A stretch of 64,000 nucleotides of DNA from Halichondria panicea (taxonomy: Eukaryota; Porifera; Demospongiae; Suberitida; Halichondriidae), in contig NC_087390.1 in assembly GCF_963675165.1 (NCBI RefSeq), positions 599,001 through 663,000 of the forward strand. Direction: 5' to 3'. The notes under the pieces are model-generated. The model was not told the DNA's origin. It did no database searches and saw only the letters and a list, made by a program, of their open reading frames with translations. Below, one piece after another: positions 34,008 to 47,520 of this stretch. Both the position numbers and the translations under genes were made by a program. Within the stretch, counting starts at the first letter, position 1, and the number at the start of each line of letters is the position of its first letter.

Positions 34008-36178
34008 GACGGACGCAAGTGATGATGAATGCGTACGCTGACCTTGTGTTCCAGTTTGGAATGGCTGACGAGAACCAAGCCGCTTACATTTATTCAAGGA
34101 CCAACACGGCTGTGCAGTACATCAAAGCTGAATGGTTTTACGATGGCTTCAAGGTACACACACTATACACAGCATCAGAACTCTAGTCACAGAGGCAACT
34201 CTAGTACTCAGCACCTGTACAGGAACCAACTACTGAAGCCACTGACTAACTACAATGTATGTGCATCACGCACCCCCTCTCGTCCACCAGGGTTCAGTAC
34301 CTAGCAGTTAGTGAACATTGTAGCCAGCTCTGTGCTTGTCTAAGCTATTACTCAACGCAGCTGTTACGGTTTATTCGGTGGCCAATTCACAGAAGCTCAG
34401 CATCCAAAATCCATTTCACATTCTCAAAGTAGGTATAACATGTTTGTGCCGACTGTTGCAGATTTTTGATGGTCTGCTCAACGGAGATCTGATACCGTAT
34501 CCTACGTACTTGTACAACATCACTGGATCCACCAACTACTACAATATTCTCAGGACCTCGCTAGGTACACGTATGTTGATAGAGTATGTCAGAAAGTGTT
34601 GGATAGAAGTATACAGTCCTGTTTGGAGTGGTATATACTCTTTTTACCTATACGTAGTGTACTGAACATTCTACTGTATTATTTATCTTATGTTGGTACA
34701 TACTTAACCAGTGTTTGGTTAAAGGGCTCTTGTTTGAGTAGCTAATTGAATTTGGGAATCTGTACAAGTTAAGTTGTGTGTATGGATTGAATTTGGGGAA
34801 GTCCTGGACTATACAATTATCTCTATAGTGGTCATGTACTGTGTTAGAGGACATTGAGAAGCTGTGTGCATGGCAAATAATGGCAAGAAAGATTAGCAGT
34901 AATACATGCTGCCCCTCCCTCAAGCCATAGTCTAGCCTGCCACCCTGTTTGAACTGTACACTGGGGGAAACACTGACTTAAGTATTGTAGGGTGTTGTTG
35001 AAATGTCATGCCCTGGGGTGATTGGTTTCTCCCTGTGTGTATACTTGTGTAAGGAAACCAATCTATATAGCTGTCACCCCTTGCAAGGGCAGACCAACAG
35101 TGGCTATAATAAAGAGGTGGTCTGGTTCAAACACATGCTATGGAGACTCTGAAGCTTGTTAACCTGGCTGTATTGTAAAGGGTGCCTGATTATAGGCTGA
35201 CCACAATAGACAAGTTTCACTGCATTTAATTTAGTTACAGTATAAGAACTGTAGAGGGCAATTGCTGACATTTTGGTCATGCAAATTGATTATTTAAGAC
35301 AGTTCTTCACATGCAATATTTCTTATTCGTCCAGCCTCCCCTGATTTTAACTACTACGTTCCCTTTATCAACACCACTGACATCAGACGAGCCATTCACG
35401 TCGGCAGTCTCAGCAATGGCTATCACGCTGAGGTGGACAGATTAAAGGTTGCTAGTTTTGTATATGTTCTTACCTCCCCCCCCCCCACACACACACATTT
35501 CTTGTTCTCACCCCCCCCCCCACACACACACACATTTCTTGTTCCTACCCCACACACACACACATTTCTTGTTCTCATCCCCCCCACACACACACACATT
35601 TCTTGTTCTCATCCCCCCCCCACACACACACATTTCTTGTTCTCACCCCCCCACACACACACACATTTCTTGTTTCCCCCCCACACACACAAATTTCTTG
35701 TTTTTACCTCCCCCCCCACACACACACATTTTTGTTCTTACCTCCCCCCCACACACACACATATTCTTGTTCTTACCCCCCCACACACACATTTCTTGTT
35801 CTCACCCCCCCCACACACACATTTTTGTTCTTACCTCCCCCCCACACACACACATATTCTTGTTCTCACCCCCCCCCCACACACACATTTCTTGTTCTCA
35901 CCCCCCCCCACACACACATATTCTTGTTCTCACCCTCCCCCCACTCCCCCCCCACACACACACACACATTAAAGGTTTCTAATTTTGTTATGTTCTGGTT
36001 AACCCTAACCCCCACACACACATTTCTCCCTTCACAGATAGGAGATGATGTTGCCGGGTATGTGAGGACAGTGAACAAGTTTATGTAGGTGGTCGTGAGA
36101 GGGGGTGGGCACATTTTCCCGTTTGACCAGCCGGAGAGAGCACTCAACCTCATCCAGAACTTTGTGAACATGCAATAG
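34007..36178 (+). pseudogene. CPVL-like fragment 4 (exons A, B, C and last), nonsense in last exon
   Basis: Exon A 34007-34153, B 34462-34564 (A to G in FDGLLNGD), C 35335-35432 and last exon 36038-36178. Exon C reads SPDFNYYVPFINTTDIRRAI then HVGSLSNGYHAE and matches the LSLPEVRQAIHVG region of CPVL; it joins B in phase 1. The last exon has TAG in place of CAG after VNKFM (36086-36088), ahead of the catalytic His. Exon D and the catalytic Asp exon are replaced by minisatellite. Confidence 0.75.
35479..35970. repeat. Compound minisatellite block 3
   Basis: C-run/(CA)n/TTTCTTGTTCTCA units, some with ATATTCTTGTTCTTACCTCC variants, placed between CPVL exon C and the last exon. Confidence 0.95.
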
Positions 36179-36495
36179 CCTATTATAATTATGTTGTCTG
36201 GAAATGATCATGCTTCAAGTATAAGGATAAAAATGAAATTTATAATTATAGTCGTGTCATTATTTTAATATGTTTGAAGAGAAGATTTTAATTACCAAAT
36301 CAACGAAACGATCAAAAACAATTGCTATTAGAGACATAAATAATTATGGAGTGTATAATTATTGTATAGAGTTTATACTCTCTGCCCAATGGTACACAAA
36401 AATATACTGTACATGTATAAGAAAGATAGCCACCGATTGGGAAGACTTATAAGATTTAGTATACAAACTAGACCATAACATAAAACAGAAATCAT
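36179..36495. other. Tail-to-tail spacer, CPVL fragment 4 / NLR2
   Basis: Copy of 25924-26227; no gene seen. Confidence 0.5.
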
Positions 36496-39400
36496 TCATA
36501 TAACTGCATGAATAAACACAATTCTTCGTCTGACATCAACGTACTCGGGACATGTGACAATGTTCTTTTTTGCATTACTAGAAGTGCCGAATTCTTTCAG
36601 TGTTTTGTTTTCCAACAGCCCCCTGACAATTGGGGAGTAGTCGGTGATCTCAGCATTGAGGTGAAACACCTCTAGAGCCCTGTTCTTGGCTAACACATTT
36701 CCCACAGCTTTAGCCTCTTCAGTGGTAACAGTGTAAGGTGTATAATCTTGTAATGGTGGCACATACAGACAGAGTGTCAGGTGTTTAACTGTATTGTTTT
36801 CTCTCAATGCTTCCAAAACAGGTAGTAGATCCCCTAGCAACTGTATACAAAACGTAAGTTCAATGAATTGTGGAGTTGTATTAAGTTGAAACATTTGGGC
36901 CAGTTCAAGCGTTCCGAGATTAAAATCTGAGTTCCTACTATAAGTATGAACTATGTAATTATTATTATGAGGTGAAATAGTTAGCTTAGTTAGACATGTG
37001 TTAACTTGCAGTCCCTGCCATAAATGACTCCGGCTACTTTTCAAATCAATATAATGCAGTGTCAATTCTTCTAGAGATGTGTCAGTCTGTAGATACTCAC
37101 CAATAGCTTCATCAAAATCACAGTCAAAGTTACATGCAAGTTCAAGGATTTTAATGGAATGTAATCGATTGTCTTTAAGAGAACGTAAAACTTCACAGGC
37201 ATTATCAGGACAATCCAAAGTTAGTGATTGCAAGTGCTGGGAGGTATAGAAATATTCAAATTGGCCCTCTATTGTACTTTGGATATCGAGTTCTTTAAGT
37301 ATCGGACAATTGAGTAGAGTCCTAAAAAGCTGCTCAGATTGTGCGGGAGTTAAGTGAAGTTGGGAAGAGCATCGCAGATATTGTAAGCTTAGTTTCCAGT
37401 GGCTTAATATTGAAATTAAGTTTGTAAAAGCAGACACCACATCATCTGTTGAAAACGTTGTTTTTTCTTCGTTATTGGTAAATGAATGTTCAGACAGTAA
37501 ATGTGGCAAGATTTTTGTGTTAATCCTTTTTAACTCAGTCACGTTCAATCCAATTGAAATACACCAATGTTCAGTATCTGTGATGGGTGAGTCACCCATA
37601 GAAGGCGCTTGTACCAAATGTATCACCAACATTTCAATACTAGAATGTGCAATGAAGTCAGACAGCAATTTTTCATCAGCTGGCGATACTTGAGCACATT
37701 TCAAAACTTTCAAGCAGTGTTTTGGCTTCAAAATATCAAGTATTCGTATCACAGTGTCTCTTGAGTGGCCAAAATCTAGCTCTACAACACTTAAGTTTGG
37801 AGATAGCTGTATAGTGTCAAATATTTTTAATGCACATGAAACCTCAGGCCCATCAAGTTCATCGTCACTACCTCCTGATCTTTTACTACTGATACTGACG
37901 CTTTCTAATTCTGGTAATATACTATCAATGAGTGTATGCCAAGCAGATTGAATTCTGAATGTGGTAGACATTATCAGATGCCTTACACTAAAAGAAGACA
38001 ACGCTTTGTTCATTCCTGCTAATATCATCGATTTATCCACATTACTTTTATTAAACTCGAACATGTCCATTACAGTTACCTTTAAATGAGCAGAAGCTAC
38101 AACATAACCAAGTGCAAAGTGATCAGTTTCTAAATCGTATATCGGTAGTTCATACAGCACATTACAATACAAGTCCTTCATGGCTTGCACATTTTGGCTT
38201 TCATAGATCCACAGAATTTGATAACTTGATAAATCACACATTCTCTCGGCTTTTGACGATCCTTCCTCATAGTACACATAAGGAGTTGGAAGTACACACT
38301 GTGTCCATAGGTCATTCAGTTTAGTCAATCCAGCTAAAAACAATAGAATCATCTTGTATGATCCATCATAGGCCTTTGTTTCAAACAAAATAAATTGCTC
38401 GTGTGGGGTGTTATTTTTCCAGACGTAAAATGCAGCGAGGAACTCTTGAAGTGTTAGATGAAGGAAATTGTAAGATGGAGAACTGTTGTTTTTCATTATG
38501 GATTTATATAAAGGATGTACACTGTTCATGAATCCGAGTGTGTTAGTATCAACCACGTCTTTCTTGAAAAAAACCAACTGCTGTTTTTCTTTTGTTATTC
38601 CGTTGTACGCAATATAGCAGAGCTTATCAAAATGTACCTGAAGTGACGAAGGTAACTCGCTCAGCTCACCACTCCAATCACTCTCTAAATACGCTGGATT
38701 CTTATGTAAGTATCTTATAATCAAAACTCGAGAATAGGCTGTGTATAGTTCGGTTGTTGTGTTAGGAAAGATGCTATTGCTTTCGTCATGGCATTCTCTG
38801 TAAACTTCAACTACAATTCTGGCATAAAGAGGGTTATACATTGAACTAGAAATACGTGGATTAGAGTTAATGTATTCACGTAGTCCTGGTGGAGCCCCAT
38901 CTTTGATAACTAGATCAATATACTCCTGAATTTCTTCGGAAGAAAAACCTAAAATTTCGATAAACTGATCAATTCTTGAGCTACAAGTAAGAGGTAGATC
39001 ACATACCGCCCAAGGCCTAGTGGTAACAAGCACAGTACTAGCTGGCAGAAGATGTCCGGTTATTAGTTTCATAAAAATTGAATCTTTTTGTCTAAGGGAT
39101 GGTGGCAACTCATCCAGGCCTTCCAAAATGAAAAGTATGCCCTGCCCATGATTCCTTCGGATAATACAATCAATACATCTGGAAGTTTGTGTATCTTCAT
39201 ATTGAAATAGATCAACTAAATTTACAGCTTCCTGAACATTCCCATCTCGAAGTCGGAGCAATACAACGAGGGAGTAATCTGTCCAAACTTCACCATTAGC
39301 CCATCGTCTGCACAGTTCCCATGACAAAGTTGTCTTACCTCCTCCAGGAGCCCCCTTAATCACAACTAGTTTAGAGAATTTCCCCTCTACTTTGGAAGCT

Positions 39401-41880
39401 ATCTGGTCCATTGTGATTGACTCTCTAGGAAATCCATCCAGCTCGCCTTTAACTATTTCTGACCAGGATTCTTCAATTTCCTTTCTTGATAAATGTTTAC
39501 TTACATTCGCACATTCTAGGTTAACAAAATGCTTAACACACTGGAGAGGATATTTGTCATCAGCAGGGAGAGATCTTGTATCGTAAATACTAGTTAAGTA
39601 TGATCGATAAATTCCTATTGCTTCATCTGGTTGGATGGTAGAACGATTATCTGACTTGGGTTCTACAGTATAAAAGAATAATCATGAAGTGAAGGTAACA
39701 ATACAGTGGAATCTTCAATAATGGGCCCTCCAAACTAAGTAAACTGTGAGAAATACAACAAATAGGACTGCGCTTCCACCCCCAAACTTCTAGAGTCTTA
39801 CATGAACAAATACAGCAATCCTTGAGATGTGTCCTTTACTCTATCACCACTCACACAAACTACCGATTAGCTAACTCACTGGTTGGTCCAGGAGTCGGTG
39901 TGGACAATTTCTTCTTAGATGGCCCAGGTGAAGTATCGTCATCTGCTATAATTATATATACAATTGACTGAAGTATACATAAAGATAATATAAGTGTTCG
40001 TGACGAGGTGGACTATCCATTCACATAGTTAAGTGCTGTTGACTATTCATAGAAATGCTTATAGTGTGGTCTATATTGCTAGTAGCCTCACAATTGTCCT
40101 ACATATCTAAGTTACGTTCCCGGCTTTAGGCTGCGGTATACTGCATAGAAATGCTGGTCAAGGTTAGCCTCATGACTATTTATACCTGTACATGCCTTCT
40201 CTATAGCCTCAGCGACATCATTCCGATCAACTGTTGGTGCTCTGAGACTCTGACATATGTCAGAATAGGTGAGAGGGCCAGTCTTCAGGCGAGCAGATAT
40301 CATTTCACGTAGACAATCCTTGTTCCTGCGATACTCATCTTTTATATCTTTGAGGGTCCCAGGATCTAATCCCAGATCAAGTCCCAGGTCGAACCAGTCT
40401 CCAGCAGCTTTTATCAAGTTCTTATAAGCAAGATTCAAATCACCGAGAGTCAGAATTGAGGCTACAAAAATTACAAGCAAATAATAAGTACACAATGTTA
40501 TACACGTGGTTCGTATATGTTCTGTGATGAGCAACTTGTATTAATAATTATATACATACACATGGTTTAGACGGCTTACTAAACGTTGGTCCAGGGTTTG
40601 CTTCAACATCTCCTGACTGTAACAGTAAGCGGAATATCAGTAACAGTATACACAGACTGAGAGTGGGGGGCAACATCAGTCGATTAGTGCTCTGAACTCT
40701 CACTTGGAACTTGGTCGGCTTTTCTTGAGTATCAAAAACTAAAAAGTAAAAGTGATGTTTATAATTATTGTGGCAGTAAATATATAATTGATTACCTGAT
40801 GTGGTTGAGTTCCATTGTTTCCGAGGGTTCCATCTCACCAAGCAGGCAGTGATGAGTGAGTAGCAGGTGATAAGCACAGCTGACAGAATGAGAACGGCCA
40901 GTGCACTCCCCCTCCATCCCAGCTCACAAGGAAACACTCCGGTCCAACTCAAGTCAACCACAGGGCAAGCAGGACGTGGGGGAGCTGTGTAGAGTTACAT
41001 AAATAATGATATTCATGTGCTGTGACATTACAATTGGTAATGGGTCATGAGATTCCGTGAATACCAATTAAGCAATACACTAACGGCTGTTTCCTTTTAA
41101 GTGTAATTGTAGCCCGTAATATGAGTAGAGTACAAGGGAGTATTATGAGACCTCTACAATTAATGTAGTTAATGTCTGACTTGCAGTAATCAGCTAAATA
41201 GCCTGTTCACTAACTACTATAATTATGGTCAATAGGCTTTGCATATAAGCAAACAAATTAGTGACAGTGCTTTGTTTACAGCTAATGCTAGTATTTAGTG
41301 TTTAAAGTGGTTTGGGTATTGAGACAGGGGGGTATTACTGACACCATTGCTAGTAATTAATTTAAACCCTAATTGGCTGTTCTAACATAATAATTATCTG
41401 ATAATAAAATAATTATAGTGATTATTCTGCCAATATACAGTTTTAACATTAATACCTAATGAATTTTACTTGGCACCCACACTTAAATTTGGTCAATTAA
41501 CAAACTGTTGTGGAATCTCTGTCAACACAAGCATACAACTCAAAATTTCTTTTGGAAAAAAATACTAGAGTTAAATTATTAATAAGACTATTAAGAATAG
41601 CTGAAGCACTTCTCATAATTGGTTCTGCCTCTACTCTATGACAAGAAATGTTATGCAATTATTGGCGAGTATGCTTCACTGACTTACAGGAAAAAGTTTG
41701 TAAGAAGAGTATGTATCTGATGGTGACCACAATGAGGTAGAGTTGGTAGACGACAGGGGTGATCAACACAGAGGCAAGGCAGGCTCTGAGCTGCCAACTA
41801 GGTTTATGGAAATCCAGGGTAACATCATCGTCCAGATCAATTGAGAGATAACGGGCTTGTCTCTGAGATGTCATCTTCAT
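36496..41880 (-). CDS. NLR2: membrane module-2A-DEATH-NACHT-LRR receptor
   Basis: Exons 41688-41880, 40796-40984, 40580-40738, 40186-40461, 39880-39945, 36496-39662; 1349 residues, phase 1 throughout, open. The 2A Pro is residue 178; a 3-codon insertion (NRLMLPPTL) precedes the hydrophobic run. The DEATH domain is of the LDPGTLKDIKDEYRRNKDCL type, as in copy 0. The NACHT core is nearly identical to NLR1 (GAPGGGKTT, ILFILEGLDEL, VLVTTRPWA). Differences concentrate in the LRR part: TIEGQFEYFYTSQHL, SPHNNNYIVHTYSRNSDFN and other loops differ in length. Intron 1 is about 540 bp longer than in the other copies. The large exon has no in-frame ATG before MDQIASK, but the splice frame is open through it. 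Confidence 0.9.
40587..40610 (-). other. 2A-like motif of NLR2
   Basis: DVEANPGP in exon 40580-40738; upstream product predicted at 177 residues. Confidence 0.85.
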
Positions 41881-42094
41881 GGTTCTGTCAGGAATAGACC
41901 AACTGTGCCAGCTCCAAGATTTAATGTTGTGGTTGAAGCTTACTTCTTTAGTGCAGATTTAATGTCAGTCAGAGCTAGAGAATCTTGTGCATGCTCTTTT
42001 GACCACAAAACCTCCCCCGTTTTTTTGCAACGTTATTCATTCAATTGTTTCAATAACGATCTTTACCGTATGTAACAAATTTGGCCTCGGTTCT
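41881..42094. promoter_or_regulatory. Head-to-head intergenic region, NLR2 / EAF fragment 4
   Basis: 214 bp, homologous to the other NLR/EAF spacers but with more substitutions and short indels on the EAF side. Confidence 0.4.
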
Positions 42095-43091
42095 ATGGCT
42101 GAAGTTGCTTCTACTGCACTGAACTGCTCCCAGTGAAACTGGGTGAGGAATATCGAGTCAAATTGGGCAAGAGCTTCACCTTCCCCAGGGAGAACGCCTA
42201 TCACACCATCAAATGTGAGTCACAGTTTCTCCGATTTCTACCATACTAAAAAAAAATCATAATTATCGCCATGCATACATAGAGTTCATCTCCTTCAGTG
42301 AAGGATTATATAAACCAGGTAGGAAGACTGTAGTGGCGTGTCTCCACCCCTTTAGTATTAATATAATGTCTAATAAATGTATTTTTTCAGCCGAATTTTA
42401 CCGAATCATTTAGTGACTGACATTGATGGCCACTGTATCAGATGACTTCAAGCCTCTGTCAGTGGATCCCACAAAGCCTGGTAAACTGCGAGTGGCTGAT
42501 AATGAAGTGAACGTACAACTACCAGTAGTACAGGTGAGGGGATAACTGTAGCTTAGCTACAATCACTTCCTCCATACCCTGGAGGTTGTATCTAGGGAAG
42601 TGAGCAGTCACCATGGTGGTACACTGGGGTACTGTACAACTAGCCCAGCATCATATCACACACTATTTGCTATCTCACAGCAACTGAGCTAGATCTATTA
42701 GTAGGTTTCTAGGGAGGAGCCAACTTAATAAGCAAGTACATGTAGTTGTGTAGTTACAATTATGAGCTCTCCAATCATCTATTTTATTGTAAGGCGTGTT
42801 TGCCAATAGAGAGGTGGCCTCCTAACACAGTCAGGTCCAAACACATAATTATATGCTATGGAGATGTTGAGTGGCTGTATTATAGAGGGTGACTACAATA
42901 GACAGGTTTGACTATAACTACAATCATTCTGCCCCCCTCCACTTCCACACAGGCTGAGTGGACTGATGGTGTGGCCCAGTTCAGAGGACCAAGAAGCCTG
43001 TCACTAAAGAGTGTGTGCTCATCATAGACACTGTGTCTGGGGAGGCAGTACTGGAGAGGATCAGTAACAACATCCAACTCAAGGCCATCAG
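42095..43091 (+). pseudogene. EAF-like fragment 4 (exons 1-3), two frameshifts
   Basis: Exon 1 42095-42214 has a 5-nt insertion and reaches TGA before the FTFPREN motif. Exon 2 42442-42533 is open, with L to F and D to N type changes. Exon 3 42953-43091 lacks one C in GGACCCAAG, shifting the frame before KECVLIID. Splice sites are preserved. Confidence 0.7.
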
Positions 43092-43757
43092 GTTATTAGT
43101 AGGACACTCAGGCAGAGTCAAGTGTATTATGTGTGTACACTAACCACTAGGACACCCTCTATAATTATTACAGCCCAGGTTAATGGAGTTGCTTGCTTAT
43201 AATTATAGACAAAATCTACTGTAGCAAAAGTCACTAAGGGCACCAAAGTGTAATAGCTCCCCAATGGTTTGGGGACTCTTTCAGCTGCCATAACTTGAAT
43301 TCTGTGGATCCAATTTCAACACTTTTATGATTTCTTGAAAGCTTAGAAATATACCTTTCAAATAGTGTCATCAAAGTTTATATTTAAGAGATAAAAATTT
43401 TTACCAATTTGGCAATACCATGGACAATACATGGTCCAAAGGCGAAAAATGACAAATTACGGCCCCAATGAAAGTTTGGATTTAAACACATAATTTGAAA
43501 GGTCTCTTTGTACGCTTTCAGAAAATCATAAAAATATTGACATTGGATCACCAGTACTGAAGTTATGGCTGTTGAAAGATACATGTATGTTTAACTACAA
43601 CCCCCCTCCGTTTATTCAATGGTTCGGGGACTCTTTCATCTGCCATAACTTAAATTCCGGGTATCCAATTTCAACGCTTTTCTGATTTTCTGAAAGCTTA
43701 GAAAGAGACCTTTCATATTTGAGAGATAAAAAAGCAATTCTTATTTCTGCTGCTACC

Positions 43758-43804
<47 letters not shown>

Positions 43805-43968
43805 ACATCTATTTAATGCCTGTTCCCCATTCCCAACACTCCCATCACCACCACAAAACCTCTAGGCAATTCCTGAGGTTTATTATCATAAAATCACCTC
43901 AACCAAGCAACCTACATTTATACAGATAAGACACCCACCCACCCACACACACACACACACACATACAG
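43092..43968. other. EAF to CPVL spacer with both arms of the palindromic repeat
   Basis: Repeat arm at 43265-43370, an inverted arm at about 43497-43590 and a direct arm at about 43612-43717, then (CA)n at 43760-43803 and 43935-43965. No gene. Confidence 0.55.
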
Positions 43969-46900
43969 GGACGGACGCAAGTGATGATGAATGCGTACGC
44001 TGACCTTGTGTTCCAGTTTAGAATGGCTGACGAGAAAACCAAGCCGCTTACATTTATTCAAGGACCAACACGGCTGTGCAGTACATCAAAGCTGAACGGT
44101 TTTACGATGGCTTCAAGGTACACACACTATACACAGCATCAGAACTCTAGTCACAGAGGCAACTCTAGTACTCAGTACCTGTACAGGAACCAACTACTGA
44201 AGCCACTGACTAACTACAATGTATGTGCATCACGTACCCGCTCTCGTCCACCAGGGTTCAGTACCTAGCAGTTAGTGAACATTGTAGCCAGCTGTGTGCT
44301 TGTCTAAGCTATTACTCAACGCAGCTGTTACGGTTTATTCGGTGGCCAATTCACAGAAGCTCAGCATTCAAAATCCATTTCACATTCTCAAAGTAGGTAT
44401 AACATGTTTGTGCCGACTGTTGCAGATTTTTGATGCTCTGCTCAACGGAGATCTGATACCGTATCCTACGTACTTGTACAACATCACTGGATCCACCAAC
44501 TACTACAACATTCTCAGGACCTCGCTAGGTACACGTATGTTGATAGAGTATGTCAGAAAGTGTTGGATAGAAGTATACAGTCCTGTTTGGAGTGGTATAT
44601 ACTCTTTTTACCTATACGTAGTGTACTGAACATTCTACTGTATTATTTATCTTATGTTGGTACATACTTAACCAGTGTTTGGTTAAAGGGCTCTTGTTTG
44701 AGTAGCTAATTGAATTTGGGAATCTGTACAAGTTAAGTTGTGTGGGGGAAGTCCTGGACTATACAATTATCTCTATTGTGGTCATGTACTGTGTTAGAGG
44801 ACATTGAGAAGCTGCTGTGTGCATGGCAAATAATGGCAAGAAAGATTAGCAGTAATACATGCTGCCCCTCCCCCAAGCCATAGTCTAGCCTGCCACCCTG
44901 TTTGAACTGTACACTGGGGGAAACACTGACTTAAGTATTGTAGGGTGTTGTTGAAATGTCATGCCCTGGGGTGATTGGTTTCTCCCTGTGTGTATACTTG
45001 TGTAAGGAAACCAATCTATAGCTGTCACCCCTTGCAAGGGCAGACCAACAGTGGCTATAATAAAGAGGTGGTCTGGTTCAAACACATGCTATGGAGACTC
45101 TGAAGCTTGTTAACCTGGCTGTATTGTAAAGGGTGCCTGATTATAGGCTGACCACAATAGACAAGTTTCACTGCATTTAATTTAGTTACAGTATAAGAAC
45201 TGTAGAGGGCAATTGCTGACATTTTGGTCATGCAAATTGATTATTTAAGACAGTTCTTCACATTCAATATTTCTTATTCGTCCAGCCTCCCCTGATTTTA
45301 ACTACTACGTTCCCTTCATCAACACCACTGACATCAGACGAGCCATTCACGTCGGCAGTCTCAGCTATGGCTTTCAGTCTGAAGACGTGGAAATGGCCCT
45401 TGGAAACGAGAGTGCAATAAAGTACTGATACATAATGGCCTCAGTAGTGATACAATCTCCTCTCCTCCCGTTATGGTGTGTGGATAATTCCGTTTTATTA
45501 TTGTCTTGTTTAGAGCTTCCCTGCGTGTGCATTTTGTCAACATTGGTGTTGTACATACGCACAATTGTAGTTGATGTGATGGGTATATGTATTAGCAGGA
45601 TGGGTCATTGTGTTGTTCATTTGACCCTCAGGACATTATGGACACAGTGAGGGACTGGTTGTCAGTACTCATGGACAACTACAAGACAAGGTGGGATATA
45701 TGGGTTTTGAACAGCTAGATTGCTAGTTTTGTATTGTTCACCCCCCCCCCCCCCACACACACATTTCTTGTTTCCCTCACAAACACACACACACATTTCT
45801 TGTTCTCACCCCCCCCCCACACACACACACATTTCTTGTTCTCACCCCCCCACACACACACACACATTTCTTGTTCTCCCCCCACACACACACATTTCTT
45901 GTTCTCACCTCCCCCACACACACACACACACATTTCTTGTTCTCACCCCCCTCCCCCACACACACACACACATTTCTTGTTTCCCCCACAAACACACACA
46001 CATTTCTTGTTCTCACCCCCCCCACACACATACACACATTTCTTGTTCTCACCCCCCCCCCCACACACACACATTTCTTGTTCTCACCCCACACACACAC
46101 ACACATTTCTTGTTCTCACCCCCCCCCACACACACACACACATTTATTGTTCTCACCCCCCCACACACACACATTTCTTGTTCTCACCCCCCCCCCACAC
46201 ACACACACACACACATTTCTTGTTCTCACCCCCCCCCCCCACACACACACACACACATTTCTTGTTCTCACCCCCCCCCCCCACACACACACACACACAT
46301 TTCTTGTTCTCACCCCCCCCCCCCCACACACACACACACAGGCATTTCTTGTTCTCACCCCCCCCCCACACACACACACAGACATTTTTTGTTCTCACCC
46401 CCCCACACACACACACACACACACACACACATTTCTTGTTCTAACCCCCCCACACACACACACATTTCTTGTTCTCACCCCCCCCCACACACACACATTT
46501 CTTGTTCTCACCCCACACACACACACACACACATTTCTTGTTCTCACCCCACACACATATTTCTTGTTCTCACCCCCCCTCACACACACACATTTCTTGT
46601 TCTCATCCCTCGCACACACACACACACACAGACATTTCTTGTTCTCACCCCTCCCCCCACACACACACATTTCTTGTTCTCACCCCACACACATATTTCT
46701 TGTTCTCACCCCCCCTCACACACACACATTTCTTGTTCTCATCCCTCGCACACACACACACACACAGACATTTCTTGTTCTCACCCCTCCCCCCACACAC
46801 ACACATTTCTTGTTCTCACCCCCCCCCCCCCACACACACACATTTCTTGATATCACCCCCCCCCACACACACACACATTTCTTGTTCTTACCCCCCACAC

Positions 46901-47194
46901 ACACATTTCTTGTTCTCACCCCCCCACACACACATTTCTTGTTCTCACCCCCCCCCCACACACACACATTAAAGTAGATTAAAGGTTTCTAATTTTGTTA
47001 TGTTCGGGTTAACCCTAACCCTAACCCCCACACACACATTTCTCCCTTCACAGATAGGAGATGATGTTTCCGGGTATGTGAGGACAGTGAACAAGTTTAT
47101 GCAGGTGGTCATGAGAGGGGGTGGGCACATTCTCCCGTTTGACCAGCCGGAGAGAGCACTCAACCTCATCCAGAACTTTGTGAACATGCAATAG
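43969..47194 (+). pseudogene. CPVL-like fragment 5, the most complete copy (exons A, B, C, D, last)
   Basis: Exon A 43969-44117 has two extra A after the ADE codons and is out of frame. B 44425-44527; C 45286-45386, ending SYGFQSED; D 45632-45690 encodes DIMDTVRDWLSVLMDNYKT, matching the VQSVKPWLTEIMNNYK part of CPVL; last exon 47054-47194 with GGGHILPFDQPERALN and stop. D leaves in phase 2. The exon that should follow (VLIYNGQLD with the catalytic Asp) is missing, and 1.2 kb of minisatellite occupies that place. This copy gives the best view of the ancestral exon order. Confidence 0.75.
45739..46970. repeat. Compound minisatellite block 4, with a 136-bp higher-order repeat
   Basis: The largest block (about 1.2 kb). 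At 46545-46680 and 46681-46816 a group of four basic units is duplicated as a 136-bp unit (period from the recurring CACCCCACACACATATTTC). One strand is rich in runs of 6-12 G, the other has CA/TG runs. Confidence 0.95.
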
Positions 47195-47520
47195 CCTATT
47201 ATAATTATGTTGTCTGGAAATGATCATGCTTCAAGTATAAGGATAAAAATGAAATCTATAATTATAGTGGTGTCATTTAATATGTTGTTTGAAGAGAAGA
47301 GTTTAATTACTAAATCAACGAAACAATCAAAAACAATTGCTATTAGAGACATAAATAATTATGGAGTGTATAATTATTGTATAGAGTTTATACTCTCTGC
47401 CCAATGGTACACAAAAATATACTGTACATGTATAAGAAAGATAGCCACCGATTGGGAAGACTTATAAGATTTAGTACACAAACTAGACCATAACATAAAA
47501 CAGGAGTCATACATATACTA
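47195..47520. other. Tail-to-tail spacer, CPVL fragment 5 / NLR3
   Basis: Copy of 25924-26227; no gene seen. Confidence 0.5.
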
